Source of the DNA: Odiellus spinosus
Taxonomy: Eukaryota > Arthropoda > Arachnida > Opiliones > Phalangiidae
Direction: 5' to 3'
Length of the DNA: 64,000 bases
Assembly: GCA_963920705.1 (NCBI GenBank)
Contig: OY987228.1
Span: forward strand, 21,306,363 to 21,370,362
Of the stretch, positions 11,581-21,343 are shown one piece after another. The notes below the pieces were generated by a model. It saw only the letters and a list, made by a program, of their open reading frames with translations, had not been told where the DNA came from and ran no database searches. The first letter of the stretch is position 1. Every line of letters begins with the position of its first letter. Position numbers and translations under genes: made by a program.

Positions 11581-12010
11581 ATTGTCAAGTCGAAAAGATA
11601 AAACACATATAGGCAAAAGTATGGGAACTTACTGCTTAATATATAAGAGATATTTTTAAATTAATATCTCTACCAGTAAATTAAATTAAAAAATAATTAA
11701 AAATTATAAATTTAAAATCCATAAAACTATACCGTTTTTTATCTTGGTGACAGCAGTGTTTGATGATATTTATATAATACACGAAGAAAACTCAATATTT
11801 ATTGTGTGGTATTACAGGAAATAAACGTTTTTGCCGTTACAAGAATTTTTAAGGTCTAAAAAAAAAATAATAAAGGTTAATAAAAATCGGAAAAAATATA
11901 TTTATTTTTTCAAAATTGTGACTTAGTTAAAAAATTTTAATTTTTAATTGATTTTTAATTGATGAGGTGTATTATTTGAAACAAAGTATTAATTACCAAG
12001 TCAGTCAGAG

Positions 12011-12229
12011 CATGGGCCAAGAAACGATAAATCCAGGGCATGACTCTAGCGTCTATTAAAAGACCGTTTTTTGGGGTCAAGTTTGTACAGTCAAAGCTAT
12101 GGCGTTTTGGGAACAAAGTGACGTCATATGACGTCACAAGCTGTACGAAGGCTGTTTGTTTGGCCGACTGAGAATTTTATTCCCTCAAATAGAGAGTCAC
12201 GTCCTAGATTTATCGTTTCTTGGCCCATG
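12011..12229 (+). mobile_element. MITE family L with 7-bp target duplication
   Basis: 219-bp element with long terminal inverted repeats beginning CATGGGCCAAGAAACGATAA. Perfect 7-bp duplication GTCAGAG at 12004-12010 and 12230-12236. The middle holds the perfect 20-bp palindrome GTGACGTCATATGACGTCAC (12118-12137), which is two cAMP-response-element cores. An inner arm, AGAGTCACGTCCTAGATTTA, pairs with the left end. Only one copy is present. The CATGG terminus matches the 44-bp element at 20333. Confidence 0.9.
12118..12137. promoter_or_regulatory. Double CRE palindrome inside MITE L
   Basis: Two TGACGTCA cores at 12119-12126 and 12129-12136 form a perfect palindrome. TGACGTCA is the consensus site for CREB/ATF bZIP proteins. 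Whether it is bound here is unknown. Confidence 0.5.
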
Positions 12230-12256
12230 GTCAGAGTATACAGTTACAAATAAAAC

Positions 12257-12593
12257 CAGAAGCCGATGAAACCCTCCTTTGAAGTCTATTACTCCCGGGT
12301 CTTGTCTACCCCTCTTTGTATGGGTTATTCTCAAAAGGCGCGATCCGTACGCCTCCTAACGGTAGATGTTTTCGGAGCGGGAGCTCGTCGAGCGAATATC
12401 TCTAGCAGCCTCGGAGTTCGTCCAAAAAACGTCGTCGTTTGTGGAGAGAGAGAATTTCCAATTTTCCGTAGACAGGGGGAATGAAGTAGGACCCCTTATA
12501 ACTCGTAAAATTGGGAATTTTACCCATACAGAGAGGAGCGCTATATGGAACATTGGAGTAGTAGACTTCAAAGGAGGGTTTCATCGGATTCTG
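12257..12593 (+). mobile_element. MITE family B, copy 4
   Basis: 337 bp, same orientation as copy 1. Perfect 7-bp duplication ATAAAAC at 12250-12256 and 12594-12600. The right end has one change (CGGATTCTG). Confidence 0.93.
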
Positions 12594-12600
12594 ATAAAAC

Positions 12601-13011
12601 TGGTCAAAATTTCCGACTGATTTGTGATAAAATACTTTTAATTTTAAATGAAGCGTTTTTAACTGAAAATAAAAGTCAATGACGATATATTACATAATAT
12701 ATTGAGTTAAAATCACTTACAATGTTGTATATAAACGACACACATCGAATGGCTACTTTTGACGAAAGATTACCATTCGATTAAGTGCGTTTATTCCAAC
12801 ATTTTATATATTTATTTGATTTAAAAATAATAATTATTAAAGTTAACTATTAGATATTAATTTTTGACGCTTCCCCCTTGCTGTCTATAGGAATCGAGGA
12901 CTTTGTGAATGCAATGGCAAGTCCCCCCTTCGCGAAGTCTCGAGCCAACAAATTACTAAGCCGTAAGTGCCAATGCTGCCGAACGTGTTTTTTTTTTTTT
13001 GTATTAATATT
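12601..13011. other. Intron 1, no feature seen
   Basis: AT-rich intronic DNA with no recognisable repeat or gene. Confidence 0.4.
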
Positions 13012-13320
13012 ATTTAAAGGGAAACTTGGAGCTAAAAATTTAAGTTTTTGAATTTATTTTCAGAATCACCGTGTCAAAAAACGTATTCCAGAATTTTTCG
13101 CAATTTTTTAGACACGTTATTGGTATTTAAATTAATTTCTAAAGTTTAGTAAAATTTGAAATAAATTAAATATAAAATTGGGCCAATCATATTAGTTCAG
13201 CCTTTAAAAGGTCTTGATGTCTAAGACCTTGTGTATCAAGAGCTGTTTTAAGCTAAAATAATATGATTGGCTTTTTTTTTTTTTCAAATCTTCCCAAACT
13301 CCTAAATTAATTTAAAAAGC
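13012..13320 (+). repeat. Dispersed repeat family Q, copy 2
   Basis: Starts TTTAAAGGGAAACTTGGAGC. It includes GGGCCAATCATATTAG and a small hairpin around 13207-13230 (AAGGTCTT...AAGACCTT). Landmarks are shared with 11332-11580. Non-coding. Confidence 0.45.
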
Positions 13321-13594
13321 AAAAACTCGTCTAATAATTCCGAAAAAATAATTTGGCATGATGATTTCAAATATATATTCAAAAGCTTTTCCATTTTTAA
13401 AGGCGTATTTTAACGGAAAAAAATATATATAAAAATAACACGTCTTCATTATCCCTTTTATTTTTTATTCGTAATTATAATTGGCTGGTTGTTGTTTGAA
13501 ATTTAAAATTGAAATTGCATTTTATCACCCCTTTATAATTTTAATTTTTTAAAGTGTCAGTAACACAATTTTTTTTTTTTTTTTTTTTATTTAG

Positions 13595-13696
13595 TTGCTA
13601 TGACATCGCAACCTACAAATGAGTCGGAACTACAACTTTACAGGGTCCTGCAAAGGGCCAACCTACTCTCTTACTACGATACTTTCATCTGCCAAG
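13595..13696 (+). CDS. nab: nab coding exon 1: start of NCD1
   Basis: First coding exon of a NAB-family transcriptional co-regulator. These are nuclear proteins that bind EGR/NGFI-A-type zinc-finger factors through conserved domain 1 and mostly repress their targets. A long poly-T tract and TTTAG precede the exon. ATG is at 13600, only five bases in, and the donor CAAG|GTAAAA has its GT at 13697. The exon gives 32 codons plus one base (phase 1). Residues from about 9 on ([20 protein letters not shown]) match the opening helix of NCD1 very closely. The start is chosen because it is the only ATG in frame after the acceptor and gives the usual short leader before NCD1. Confidence 0.93.
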
Positions 13697-13699
13697 GTA

Positions 13700-13791
13700 A
13701 AACACTTTTTAATATATCATTTTTAAATTTGATTTTAAAGGAATGGTCCGTGTTAACTATTTTTTTAATTAAGTATTATTATTCCAATATA
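13700..13791. other. nab: Start of intron 2
   Basis: Short AT-rich stretch after the donor. The reading frame stays open to 13815, but this is intronic read-through into the adjacent MITE. Confidence 0.6.
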
Positions 13792-14108
13792 CAAGAATCC
13801 ATTCAAGTTCCATAAAAATATGGGAGCATAGCTTTAGCCTCTGGTACCATCCTCCCAAACTTTGTAACAAAAGTTCGTCCGCAATTTTCGCAACATTTGT
13901 ACGCTTAGATCTTTTTTCGGTCGGCTCCATTTTTATTACCCAAAAGATTATGTCAAGGTCGTTAGTGGCGCGGGTTAATAATATAATGTCAGGAGCGATT
14001 TACTTGAAAAATCGATTCGAAGCGGACGAACTTTTGCTACAAAGTTTGGGAGGATGGTTATTGAATCGCGGCCCTCCCATATTCTTATGGAACCTGAATG
14101 GATTCTTG
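13792..14108 (+). mobile_element. MITE family C, copy 1
   Basis: 317 bp with termini CAAGAATCCATTCA and its complement. A second, inner inverted repeat pairs CCATCCTCCCAAACTTTGTA (from about 13848) with its complement near 14040-14056. About 95% like the copy at 45781. Its flanks (CAATATA left, TTAAAAT right) do not form a duplication, unlike copies 2 and 3. Confidence 0.9.
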
Positions 14109-14477
14109 TTAAAATTAAATTGTCTATTCTAGAAAAAGAGGATAATTATAGTTAAAATAAGTTTTATCGTAAACCATTCCTTTAATCACATTTAACCTTT
14201 TTTTTATATAAAAATATTTAATTACTGGTTTTGGAGAAAAAAGCCTGTTTTTTTTTGTTAGTATTTACTAACATGAGGAAATTAAGAAATTTCTTGACCT
14301 AGATTGAAATTCTAGTTTTAATTTTTGTTTTTATTTATTTATTATACTCGAACTTTTTAAATATGGGGCAATCAAATTTGATTTAAAAGGTTGTTATCTA
14401 ATTTTAATCACAATCCGTCATGATAATTATGTTAAAATTATCAAGATGTCAATTTTAAAAGGGTACACCCAAAAATC

Positions 14478-14815
14478 GTTCATAATTTTCGCAAGGAAAA
14501 ATTAATTTGCAATTATTTATTTAACAATTTTTAAGCTCTTTATAATTATATATATCTATCGTAATTTTGTTACGATTTTTAATTTCAATGACACACGAAT
14601 TAGATTTGATTCTAATCTTCTAATCAAGGTAGAGCTGCTTTTATTTTATTCGAATTCAATTAGTTTTAAATCTCATGATAGGTAATTTCTGATTTTTCAT
14701 AATTTTCGCAACGAATATTAATTTGAAATTAATTAACAATTTTAAGGCTCTTTTGAATTATATATGGAATTTTTGTTACGTTTTATTTCAATGACACACG
14801 ATTTAGATATTTTTT
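14478..14815 (+). repeat. Local direct duplication, two ~125-bp units
   Basis: A segment containing TTCATAATTTTCGCAA, AACAATTTT, a TAATTATATAT run and TTTCAATGACACACGA occurs at about 14478-14610 and again at about 14693-14800. The copies have diverged. They lie directly left of a family E element and may form part of a larger repeat. Confidence 0.6.
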
Positions 14816-14829
14816 TTAATATTCTTTCA

Positions 14830-15070
14830 ATCAAAATCGATTTTAAACGTTAAAATCAAACCGATATTGAAATCGCCGGGAATAGTTTTAGTGTAGCTTC
14901 ATCAATCGGTTGGTGAAACCGAATCGGTATGAAACTGGTTCGCGATTCAGTTTCGAGAAATCGAGTCAAATCGATTCGAAAAAAGACGGTTTCCCGTTCA
15001 CACGACTAAAGGGAATCGTTTTCAAACGATTTAAATCGATTCCAAGGCCAAGTATGAACGCGGCTATAAA
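14830..15070 (+). mobile_element. Dispersed repeat family E, copy 1
   Basis: About 240 bp, related to sequences at 26035-26285 (reverse) and 34449-35030 (interrupted). Shared blocks include AAAATCAAACCGATATT, AGCTTCATC, GAAACCGAATCGGT, AAGACGGTTTCCCGTTCACA and a right end like GTATGAACGCGGC. It is rich in ATCGATT palindromes. The left terminus is uncertain. It is probably a MITE, and the superfamily is unknown. Confidence 0.6.
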
Positions 15071-15883
15071 GTGGAGCGGGTTTTGTTGTAATTCAAAATC
15101 AATTAACTTAAATCTCCGATTTTTTTCGCGTGGTGGCGCCACTTGTGGGGGTCTATTTAAAATAGACCACCCCTTCCCTTCACAGAATTTAGCTGCAATG
15201 GTGTTTTAAACTATGCATATCAATCTTTTGAGCACAAAGAAAATATGTCGGTTTGTTTTAAGTTAGTGAACTCCAACCATTAAGTACAATGTTACAATTA
15301 GACCTATTTTCCCATTTTAAATCAAAACCAGTTTTAATCTTCAGCGTGTGGGGAAACTACGGCGAAAGAATACGTTATATTAACTCTCATAGAGAATAAA
15401 TTTGATACTTAACTTTCGAGGTTATTTTTATTTTAAGTCAGATTCCTAATTGGACGTTCCAGACAGTGCATGCCCTCGACGAATTTTTTTTATTTTCTTT
15501 TTCTTCGTTCGTAGTCTAATACTTAGTTACCCCCCAAAAGAATTTTAACCCCTGTCTGAGTGTCTGGGTCCTGATTTTTTTTTTTATCCCCCACCTCTTC
15601 TTAATATTCAAAAATATTTCATAGTCTACTCTGTTATATTAAGAAGGCCTAAAGGATTTCAATGTATAAAATATGTCAGCATTTTGGGATTTGTTTAAAA
15701 ATTAAGATCATTAACATTCGATTTCCGATAATTTTAAAATTTAATTAGATATTTAACATCTGGAAAATAGTTGGGAGAATTTAAAACAAGATCTTCAAAA
15801 TTCTGTAAAAATTATGCTTAATTCCGAAAAATATATAAATATATTTTTTTTTATTTAAGATTTTTAATTTTTTTTAAGTAACT
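15071..15883. other. nab: Intron 2, no gene seen
   Basis: AT-rich, with no repeats beyond short poly-T tracts. Nothing coding is recognised. Confidence 0.4.
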
Positions 15884-16332
15884 CAGGGTGACCACTTTTC
15901 ATATATTTCCAATTTTTTCCTATATTTTCACCTCCTTCCTATTTTCTCCTATAATTTAATGGCAATTCCTATAATCTCCTATATTTCTACTCAAAACGTC
16001 TAGTTAAGGGTAAAGTTATAAATCATACTGTCAGCTAAGGCTGTATAAGATTATTTTAGCTTAACTGTACATTTTTCAGTTAAATTGTCTGTAAAATTCC
16101 ATACTATTTAAGCAATTGGGTCATATGAATACCGTGTTTAAACCGGTGGCGAGAGTTGTGACGCAATAATAAACATGGTTCCTACTTTTAATTATTTTCC
16201 TATTTTATCATATATTTTACACTTATTTCTTCCTATTTTATCCTATTTTTTACATAAATTCTTCCTATATTTTCCTATATTTCGAAAAGAAATTTCCTAT
16301 AAAGGATTTTAAAATTTTCAGTGGTCACCCTG
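15884..16332 (+). mobile_element. hAT-like MITE J
   Basis: 449 bp bounded by CAGGGTGACCACTT and its complement AGTGGTCACCCTG (short inverted repeat of about 13 bp). The interior is full of TTCCTATTTT/TCCTATA variants on both sides. CAGGGTGACCA termini are common in hAT non-autonomous elements of animals. The flanking 8 bp (AAGTAACT and CTGGTGGA) do not match, so insertion is not confirmed by a duplication. No transposase. Confidence 0.7.
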
Positions 16333-16349
16333 CTGGTGGATTAGTTATA

Positions 16350-16370
16350 TTCATTCTCCCTTTAATAAAA
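16350..16370 (-). repeat. Solo terminus of TTAA foldback family
   Basis: CATTCTCCCTTTAA is identical to the right end of families A and H. The rest of the element is not recognisable to the left. Confidence 0.4.
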
Positions 16371-16806
16371 ACCTTAATAGGGAATAAAAAATCCGATGTA
16401 GTCAAATTTAAGTCTTTCCTAAATTAAACGCACTGTCATCATATAGATAAGAAAGCGGCACTAACCATTACAAGGGTCATCTACCGCTCCTTCCTATAAC
16501 TCAACCCTTTGGCGCCCCTTTTTTAAACACGGGTCTAAAGGGGGGACCACTTGTCTCGTATCAGCTAGGTATAAATATATCCGTTCTACTTATTTCAGTT
16601 AACGAAATAATTACGGGGGAAAAGAAGCAAAAATTAGATCAGACAGTCGTTTAGAAAATCCACCACTTTGGGTCTTCTACGTGTTAAATAAAATACATCG
16701 AACAAACTTTTAAAAATTTAAATTTTCTTCTCTCGGCCCCACACGTGCTGTATTTTTCCGCAAGTACTCCCACGCGGTTATAAAAGTACTTTTCTTCATA
16801 TCCTAC
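16371..16806. other. Intron 2, no feature seen
   Basis: Nothing recognised. Confidence 0.4.
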
Positions 16807-17142
16807 CAGAAGCAGATGAAACCCTCCTTTGAAGTCTATTACTCCCGGGTCTTGTCTACCCCTCTCTGTATGTGTTAGTTTCAAAAAGCGCGATTCGTAC
16901 GCCTCCTAACGGTAGATATTTTCGGAGGAGGAGTTCGTCGAGCGAATATATCTAGCAGCCTTGGAGTTCGTCCAAAAACGTCATCGTTTGTGGAGAGAGA
17001 GAATTTCCAATTTTCCGTAGACAGGGGGGATGAAGTAGGACCCCTTCTAACTCGTAAAATTGGGAATTTTACCCATACAGAGAGGAGCGCTATATGGAAC
17101 ATTGGAGTAGTAGACTTCAAAGGAGGGTTTCATCGGCTTCTG
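16807..17142 (+). mobile_element. MITE family B, copy 5
   Basis: 336 bp. Perfect 7-bp duplication ATCCTAC at 16800-16806 and 17143-17149. Same orientation as copy 1. Confidence 0.93.
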
Positions 17143-17294
17143 ATCCTACCTAGTTTATTTTTGAATTTCGTCTAATTTTATAGATCATATATGATCATAA
17201 GTATATATGACAAAAGTATATAAAAGTTAATTTAAATTTTTTTTTTTTTTTGTTTTGATTACCGAGGTGCAGACCGCTTTCGTTTCATAGTAAT

Positions 17295-17430
17295 TAAAGT
17301 GAGCCTGTCATGAACTCCAAATGGAAATTGAGTATAATTTTCGGAAAGATCGTTAAAAAACGATTTAAAATATATATACATATGTCATAGACAAAATTAC
17401 CGGGACAGTAAAAATACATATTTTATTTTT
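17295..17430 (+). mobile_element. Family G, copy 2 (truncated)
   Basis: Begins GTGAGCCTGTCATGAACTCC and continues through GAAATTGAG, GAAAGATCGTTAAAAAACGA and GACAGTAAAAATACATATTTTA. It then breaks off, with MITE B copy 6 a few bases further on. The right half seen at 24560-24705 is absent. Confidence 0.7.
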
Positions 17431-17437
17431 GTACACC

Positions 17438-17766
17438 CAGAAGCCGATGAAACCCTCCTTTGAAGTCTACTACTCTAATGTTCCTCCTCTCTGTATGGGT
17501 AAAATTCCCAATTTTACGAGATCGGAGGGGTCCTACTTCATACCCCTTGTCTACGGAAAATTGGAAATTCTCTTTCTCCACATATGACGACGTTTTTTTG
17601 ACGAACTCCAAGGCTGCTAGAGATATTCGCTCGACGAACTCCCGCTCCGAAAATATCTATCGTTAGGAGGCGTACCAATCGCGCTTTTTGAAACTAACCC
17701 ATACAGAGAGGGGATAAACAAGACCCGGGAGTAATAGACTTCAAAGGAAGGTTTCATCGGCTTCTG
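17438..17766 (-). mobile_element. MITE family B, copy 6 (internal deletion)
   Basis: 329 bp because of an 8-bp internal deletion just after the left inverted repeat (TAATGTTCCTCCTCTC instead of the usual longer spacing). Perfect 7-bp duplication GTACACC at 17431-17437 and 17767-17773. Confidence 0.93.
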
Positions 17767-17773
17767 GTACACC

Positions 17774-18197
17774 TTATTTCGCGTGTTTCAGCCCTCTCGA
17801 ATCCAGCTAATTAATTATAGGAATGACTAATATACCACTGTGATTACCAAATCACTCTGAAAATGAATAGTAGACAAAGGCAGTAATATAACAACGCCTC
17901 GTGGATGGCTAGATAAAGAATAGAAAGACGGGGGGGCGTGGTTTTATTTAGTTCCTACTTTAAACAAAATTTGCCTTTAGAGGACGCTTATGGTACGCCA
18001 GATTTAGTTAAACATATTTATCTGTTAATATAGTCGCACGTTGTTAATAGGCTTAGCTTCGATACATAATTCCAAACGTTTAAACTTATGGTTATGAAAT
18101 TTTGCTTATGATAGGTATAGCTAGAAATTCAGGGGAAAATAATTTCCTCCTTTTCTTTTTCTTTGGATATTTTCTGAGCCGCGTAAGTTCTCGCGTG
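17774..18197. other. Intron 2, no feature seen
   Basis: No repeat or coding signal recognised. Confidence 0.4.
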
Positions 18198-18424
18198 ATA
18201 TATAGACTTTTTGCCGCGCCTTATGAAGGGAGCTGCCATTTTTTCCGTTCCCCTTAGTTTCGACCCCCCAATCCGCCATTTTGGTCACCCAGAAACGAGG
18301 TGGTAGTGGCTCTGCCTACTCGTTTCTGGGTTACCAAAATGGCGGATTGGGGGGGCGAACTAAGGGGAACGGGCAAAATGGCCGCCCCCTTCATAAGGCG
18401 CAGCAAAAAGTCTATATATATATA
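18198..18424. mobile_element. Long hairpin element K
   Basis: Almost perfect foldback of about 225 bp with arms of about 100 bp and a loop of roughly 20 bases near 18300-18320. Outer ends are ATATATAGACTTTTTGC and its complement. Inner arms pair CCCCCCAATCCGCCATTTTG with its complement. The flanks are TA-rich, compatible with a TA-targeting (Tc1/mariner-like) MITE, but the duplication cannot be separated from the TA run. The open frame at 18281-18502 is only hairpin DNA. Confidence 0.8.
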
Positions 18425-18572
18425 GTTAAGGGGAAGCCTTCCGTTCGGGAGTACGAAAAAATGATCGTGGCTCGACGCGGGTGGGAGGCGAATAAATATT
18501 AGATTGAAAAGAGGAGAGAGATAATTGGTCAGAAACGCTAATAGATGTCGAGGCTGAGAGAGAAAGAACCGT

Positions 18573-18586
18573 GGGGGGGGGGGGGG
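18573..18586 (+). repeat. Poly(G) run
   Basis: 14 consecutive G residues inside a GA-rich stretch (about 18510-18640). A simple repeat. Confidence 0.85.
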
Positions 18587-19071
18587 AGAAACACGCCGCG
18601 CAGAGAAAGAGAGAGAGAGAGGAAAAAGAGACGCTAAAGAGCGAAAAGAGGTATACAGCGAAAGCCTCGGGAAATGCCACGACGTGAGCTCTCTTTAAAC
18701 GGAATAAATGCCCTACACAAACAAAAGCAGTCCGAATTGGCGAGCTTTACAATGATTAAACATAGACCAAAACGGGAGGCTAAAACCTCAAGTACCTATC
18801 TCTCTCTCTCTCTTATCTCTCCTCTTCCTCGCTCGCTCAAGCTTGATTCTATTTTCATATACATATAACCTTTGAGGAATTTTTTTCTAGGGTGATTGAG
18901 CAATTTTCGGAACACGTTTACCATATTTTACGGTTAGTCTGTTAGGCGGGGTTATCGCGATATTAGTAGAGGATCATCCTCTTTCAATTAAATGGTTAAC
19001 CGTGAATTGGGGTTTCTTAAACACCACTTTATCATCGAATTGTCACGAGTTCTAAATAGAATTAGGGTACC

Positions 19072-19145
19072 ATTTTCGGAAATATTGTTAAAAAACGATT
19101 AAAAATATTTATCCATAGAAAAATTACCAAAACAGTAAAAAAAAA
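19072..19145 (+). mobile_element. Family G fragment
   Basis: Contains TTTTCGGAAATATTGTTAAA, AACGATTAAAAATAT and ACCAAAACAGTAAAAA, a diverged piece of family G only 170 bp from a fuller inverted copy. Confidence 0.5.
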
Positions 19146-19314
19146 TGGAATTCCTATGGATTATATGCCTATGAAAATATGAGTTTGATTCGTTAGAAAT
19201 AAACTTCAAAATAAAAATAACAAAAATATAGAGGGCAATTTTTTAAGACGCATGACGTAGTTTATTTCTTGGACTTCATAATTAACGATAATTTTCGTAC
19301 GAAAGATTTGACTT

Positions 19315-19595
19315 TCTGAATTAAGTACTTTTACGAAAAAGACCGCGCGAAAGCTACCTTATCACTCGTGCTAGAACTCGCCATATTCATCTCTACAATA
19401 GTGAAATCACGTGACCATAGTGATGACGTATTTTTATTTAAAAGATATCGAAAATGGCGATTATAAAATATGTATTTTTACTGTCGCGATAATTTTGTTC
19501 TATGAGATATGTATATATATTTTGAATCGTTTTTTTAACGATCTTTCCAAAAATTATACTCAATTTCCATTTGGATTTCATGAAAAATGAGTGAC
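19315..19595 (-). mobile_element. Family G, copy 3
   Basis: Near full-length. AAGTACTTTTACGAAAAAGA and CCGCGCGAAAG are at one end. CACGTGACCATAGTGATGACG and TGGCGATTATAAAATATGTA follow. TTTTTAACGATCTTTCC and TCAATTTCCATTTGGATTTC are at the other end. Non-coding. Confidence 0.7.
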
Positions 19596-20077
19596 ACCCA
19601 CACTTTAAACGAGCTATTTTAATAAATTTCCAATAAATCCCTCTCATTTGTACTCGAGGCAATTAAAATTTATAGAAACTCAAAATTTTACAGCTGATCT
19701 TCTATAATATAATAATTTAACCCTATTTGTAATCTTGAATATAAAAAAAAATAAGGGAAGAAAAATTGTATATGGAAAAACTCCCGGAATTTTATTTTCA
19801 TTTTATTTTTTTCCTCCTCACCATCTCGTTGGAATATCTTCAAGGTCACCAGACAGTCTCTTCCTACCGTCTAGTGTAATAACGCTACGCTTCTTAATAT
19901 ATAGGTCTTACACAATTCATTTCTTTCCCTTTCATAACATAAGAACGTTGGATTCTATCCCTCAAAAAAAACCTCTCACTCCAAAGCCCTATATATTTTT
20001 TTTCTTCACTTTCTTCTTAAAGTGTCGATGACGCGACAAATTTCATTGGAAAACTATTATTTCACTTTTAGGGCAAA

Positions 20078-20120
20078 ATGACGATTATAAAATGTGTTTT
20101 TACTGTCCCTGTAATTTTTT
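20078..20120 (-). mobile_element. Family G fragment
   Basis: GACGATTATAAAATGTGTTT followed by TTACTGTCCCTGTAATTTT matches the central part of family G in reverse orientation. Confidence 0.4.
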
Positions 20121-20332
20121 CTAACATTTTCTTACGATATTTATCGAGTAAAGACTTTGAGATACGAAGGATTTCTTTATTAACAGAATATTCTTCGTAC
20201 TACACGAATTACAGTTCAATGCTGACTGGCCTTATCAATGTCATAGGTCATGTGATAAGGTTAATGCTTTATGCTTTTGACTTTGTTATCGTTAATCGTT
20301 ATCTAGTTTTTTAATACAATTATACATCAGAC

Positions 20333-20376
20333 CATGGATTAATTATAAGTGCCTAGGGACGTATAATTAATCCATG
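20333..20376. mobile_element. 44-bp micro-MITE M with 7-bp duplication
   Basis: A palindrome with arms CATGGATTAATTATA and TATAATTAATCCATG around a 14-base centre (GTGCCTAGGGAC-like). It is flanked by a perfect 7-bp duplication ATCAGAC at 20326-20332 and 20377-20383. The CATGG terminus and duplication length match element L at 12011. It appears to be an element reduced to little more than its ends. Confidence 0.8.
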
Positions 20377-20418
20377 ATCAGACATAACACAATGTCCATA
20401 CGTCCGTAACGTTTCCAA

Positions 20419-20560
20419 GAATGTTCTAGAAGGTTCCAGAAAAGTCTGGAGTTGTCTAGAAAATTCTGAAAAGTGCTTGAAAGGTCTGGAAAATCTCGAA
20501 AAATTCTAGGAAAGTCTAGAAAATTTTGGAAAGCTCTGAAAAATTCTAGAAAAAAACTCG
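20419..20560 (+). repeat. 10-bp-periodic TCTAGAAAA array with perfect HSE
   Basis: A degenerate array with a period of about 10-11 bp built on TCTAGAA/TCTGGAA units. At 20419-20441 it reads GAATGTTCTAGAAGGTTCCA followed by GAA: five perfectly alternating GAA/TTC units spaced by two bases. This is the consensus layout for heat-shock-factor binding. The rest departs from the consensus. It may be a chance product of the minisatellite or a functional site. Confidence 0.65.
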
Positions 20561-20567
20561 TGATTTT

Positions 20568-20620
20568 CTTTTTAACGATCTTTCCTAAAATGCTACTCAA
20601 TTTCCATTTGTAATTCGTGT
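20568..20620 (-). mobile_element. Family G fragment
   Basis: CTTTTTAACGATCTTTCC then TCAATTTCCATTTGTAATTC, the terminal part of family G. Confidence 0.5.
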
Positions 20621-20999
20621 TAAATCCGTGGCAACCTCATTTTTAATCACGGAAAAGACTTATTTTTTGGTTCATACACACGCAACATTACTGCTCTTGA
20701 CTATTTTACACGCGACAATATAATTACATCATGATTAAATCCCGTGAAATTAAGCCTTTGTCATCGTCACTTAAAGTCAGTCACTAAACCAAAAAAACTC
20801 GCCGTCTGGCTTTGAGAATTTTTTCCCGTTACCCCCTTTCACGTTAGGCCTATAGTGTGCTGTTGCCTAGAATATTTTTTAACCCAGTCTCCATGATTTT
20901 AGCCACACCTTCCCTCATAGAGGGGGTTTAGCTACTATATTGAGTAGTGCCGGCTTTCTGTCTGTCTGTCCCACAAATTTTCTATTACACATATATTGA

Positions 21000-21336
21000 C
21001 AGAAGCCGATGAAACCCTCCTTTGAAGTCTACTACTCCAATGTTCCATGTCGCGCTCCTCTCTGTATGGGTAAAATTCCCAATTTTACGAGTTAGAAGGG
21101 GTCCTACTTCATCTCCCCTGTCTACGGAAAATTGGAAATTCTCTCTCTCCACAAACGACGACGTTTTTTTGAAGAACTCCAAGGCTGCTAGAGATATTCG
21201 CTCGACGAACTCCCCCTCCGAAAACATCTACCGTTAGGAGGCGTACGAATCGCGCCTTTTGAGAATAACCCATACAGAGAGGGGTAGACAAGACCCGGGA
21301 GTAATAGACTTCAAAGGAGGGTTTCATCGGCTTCTG
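21000..21336 (-). mobile_element. MITE family B, copy 7
   Basis: 337 bp with intact inverted repeats. Perfect 7-bp duplication ATATTGA at 20993-20999 and 21337-21343. Confidence 0.93.
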
Positions 21337-21343
21337 ATATTGA

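Noticed and set aside
20367-20600. 77-codon minus-strand frame with repeated Phe/Leu/Asp units
   Set aside because: It is the translation of the 10-11-bp periodic array; the period times three gives the repeated peptide.
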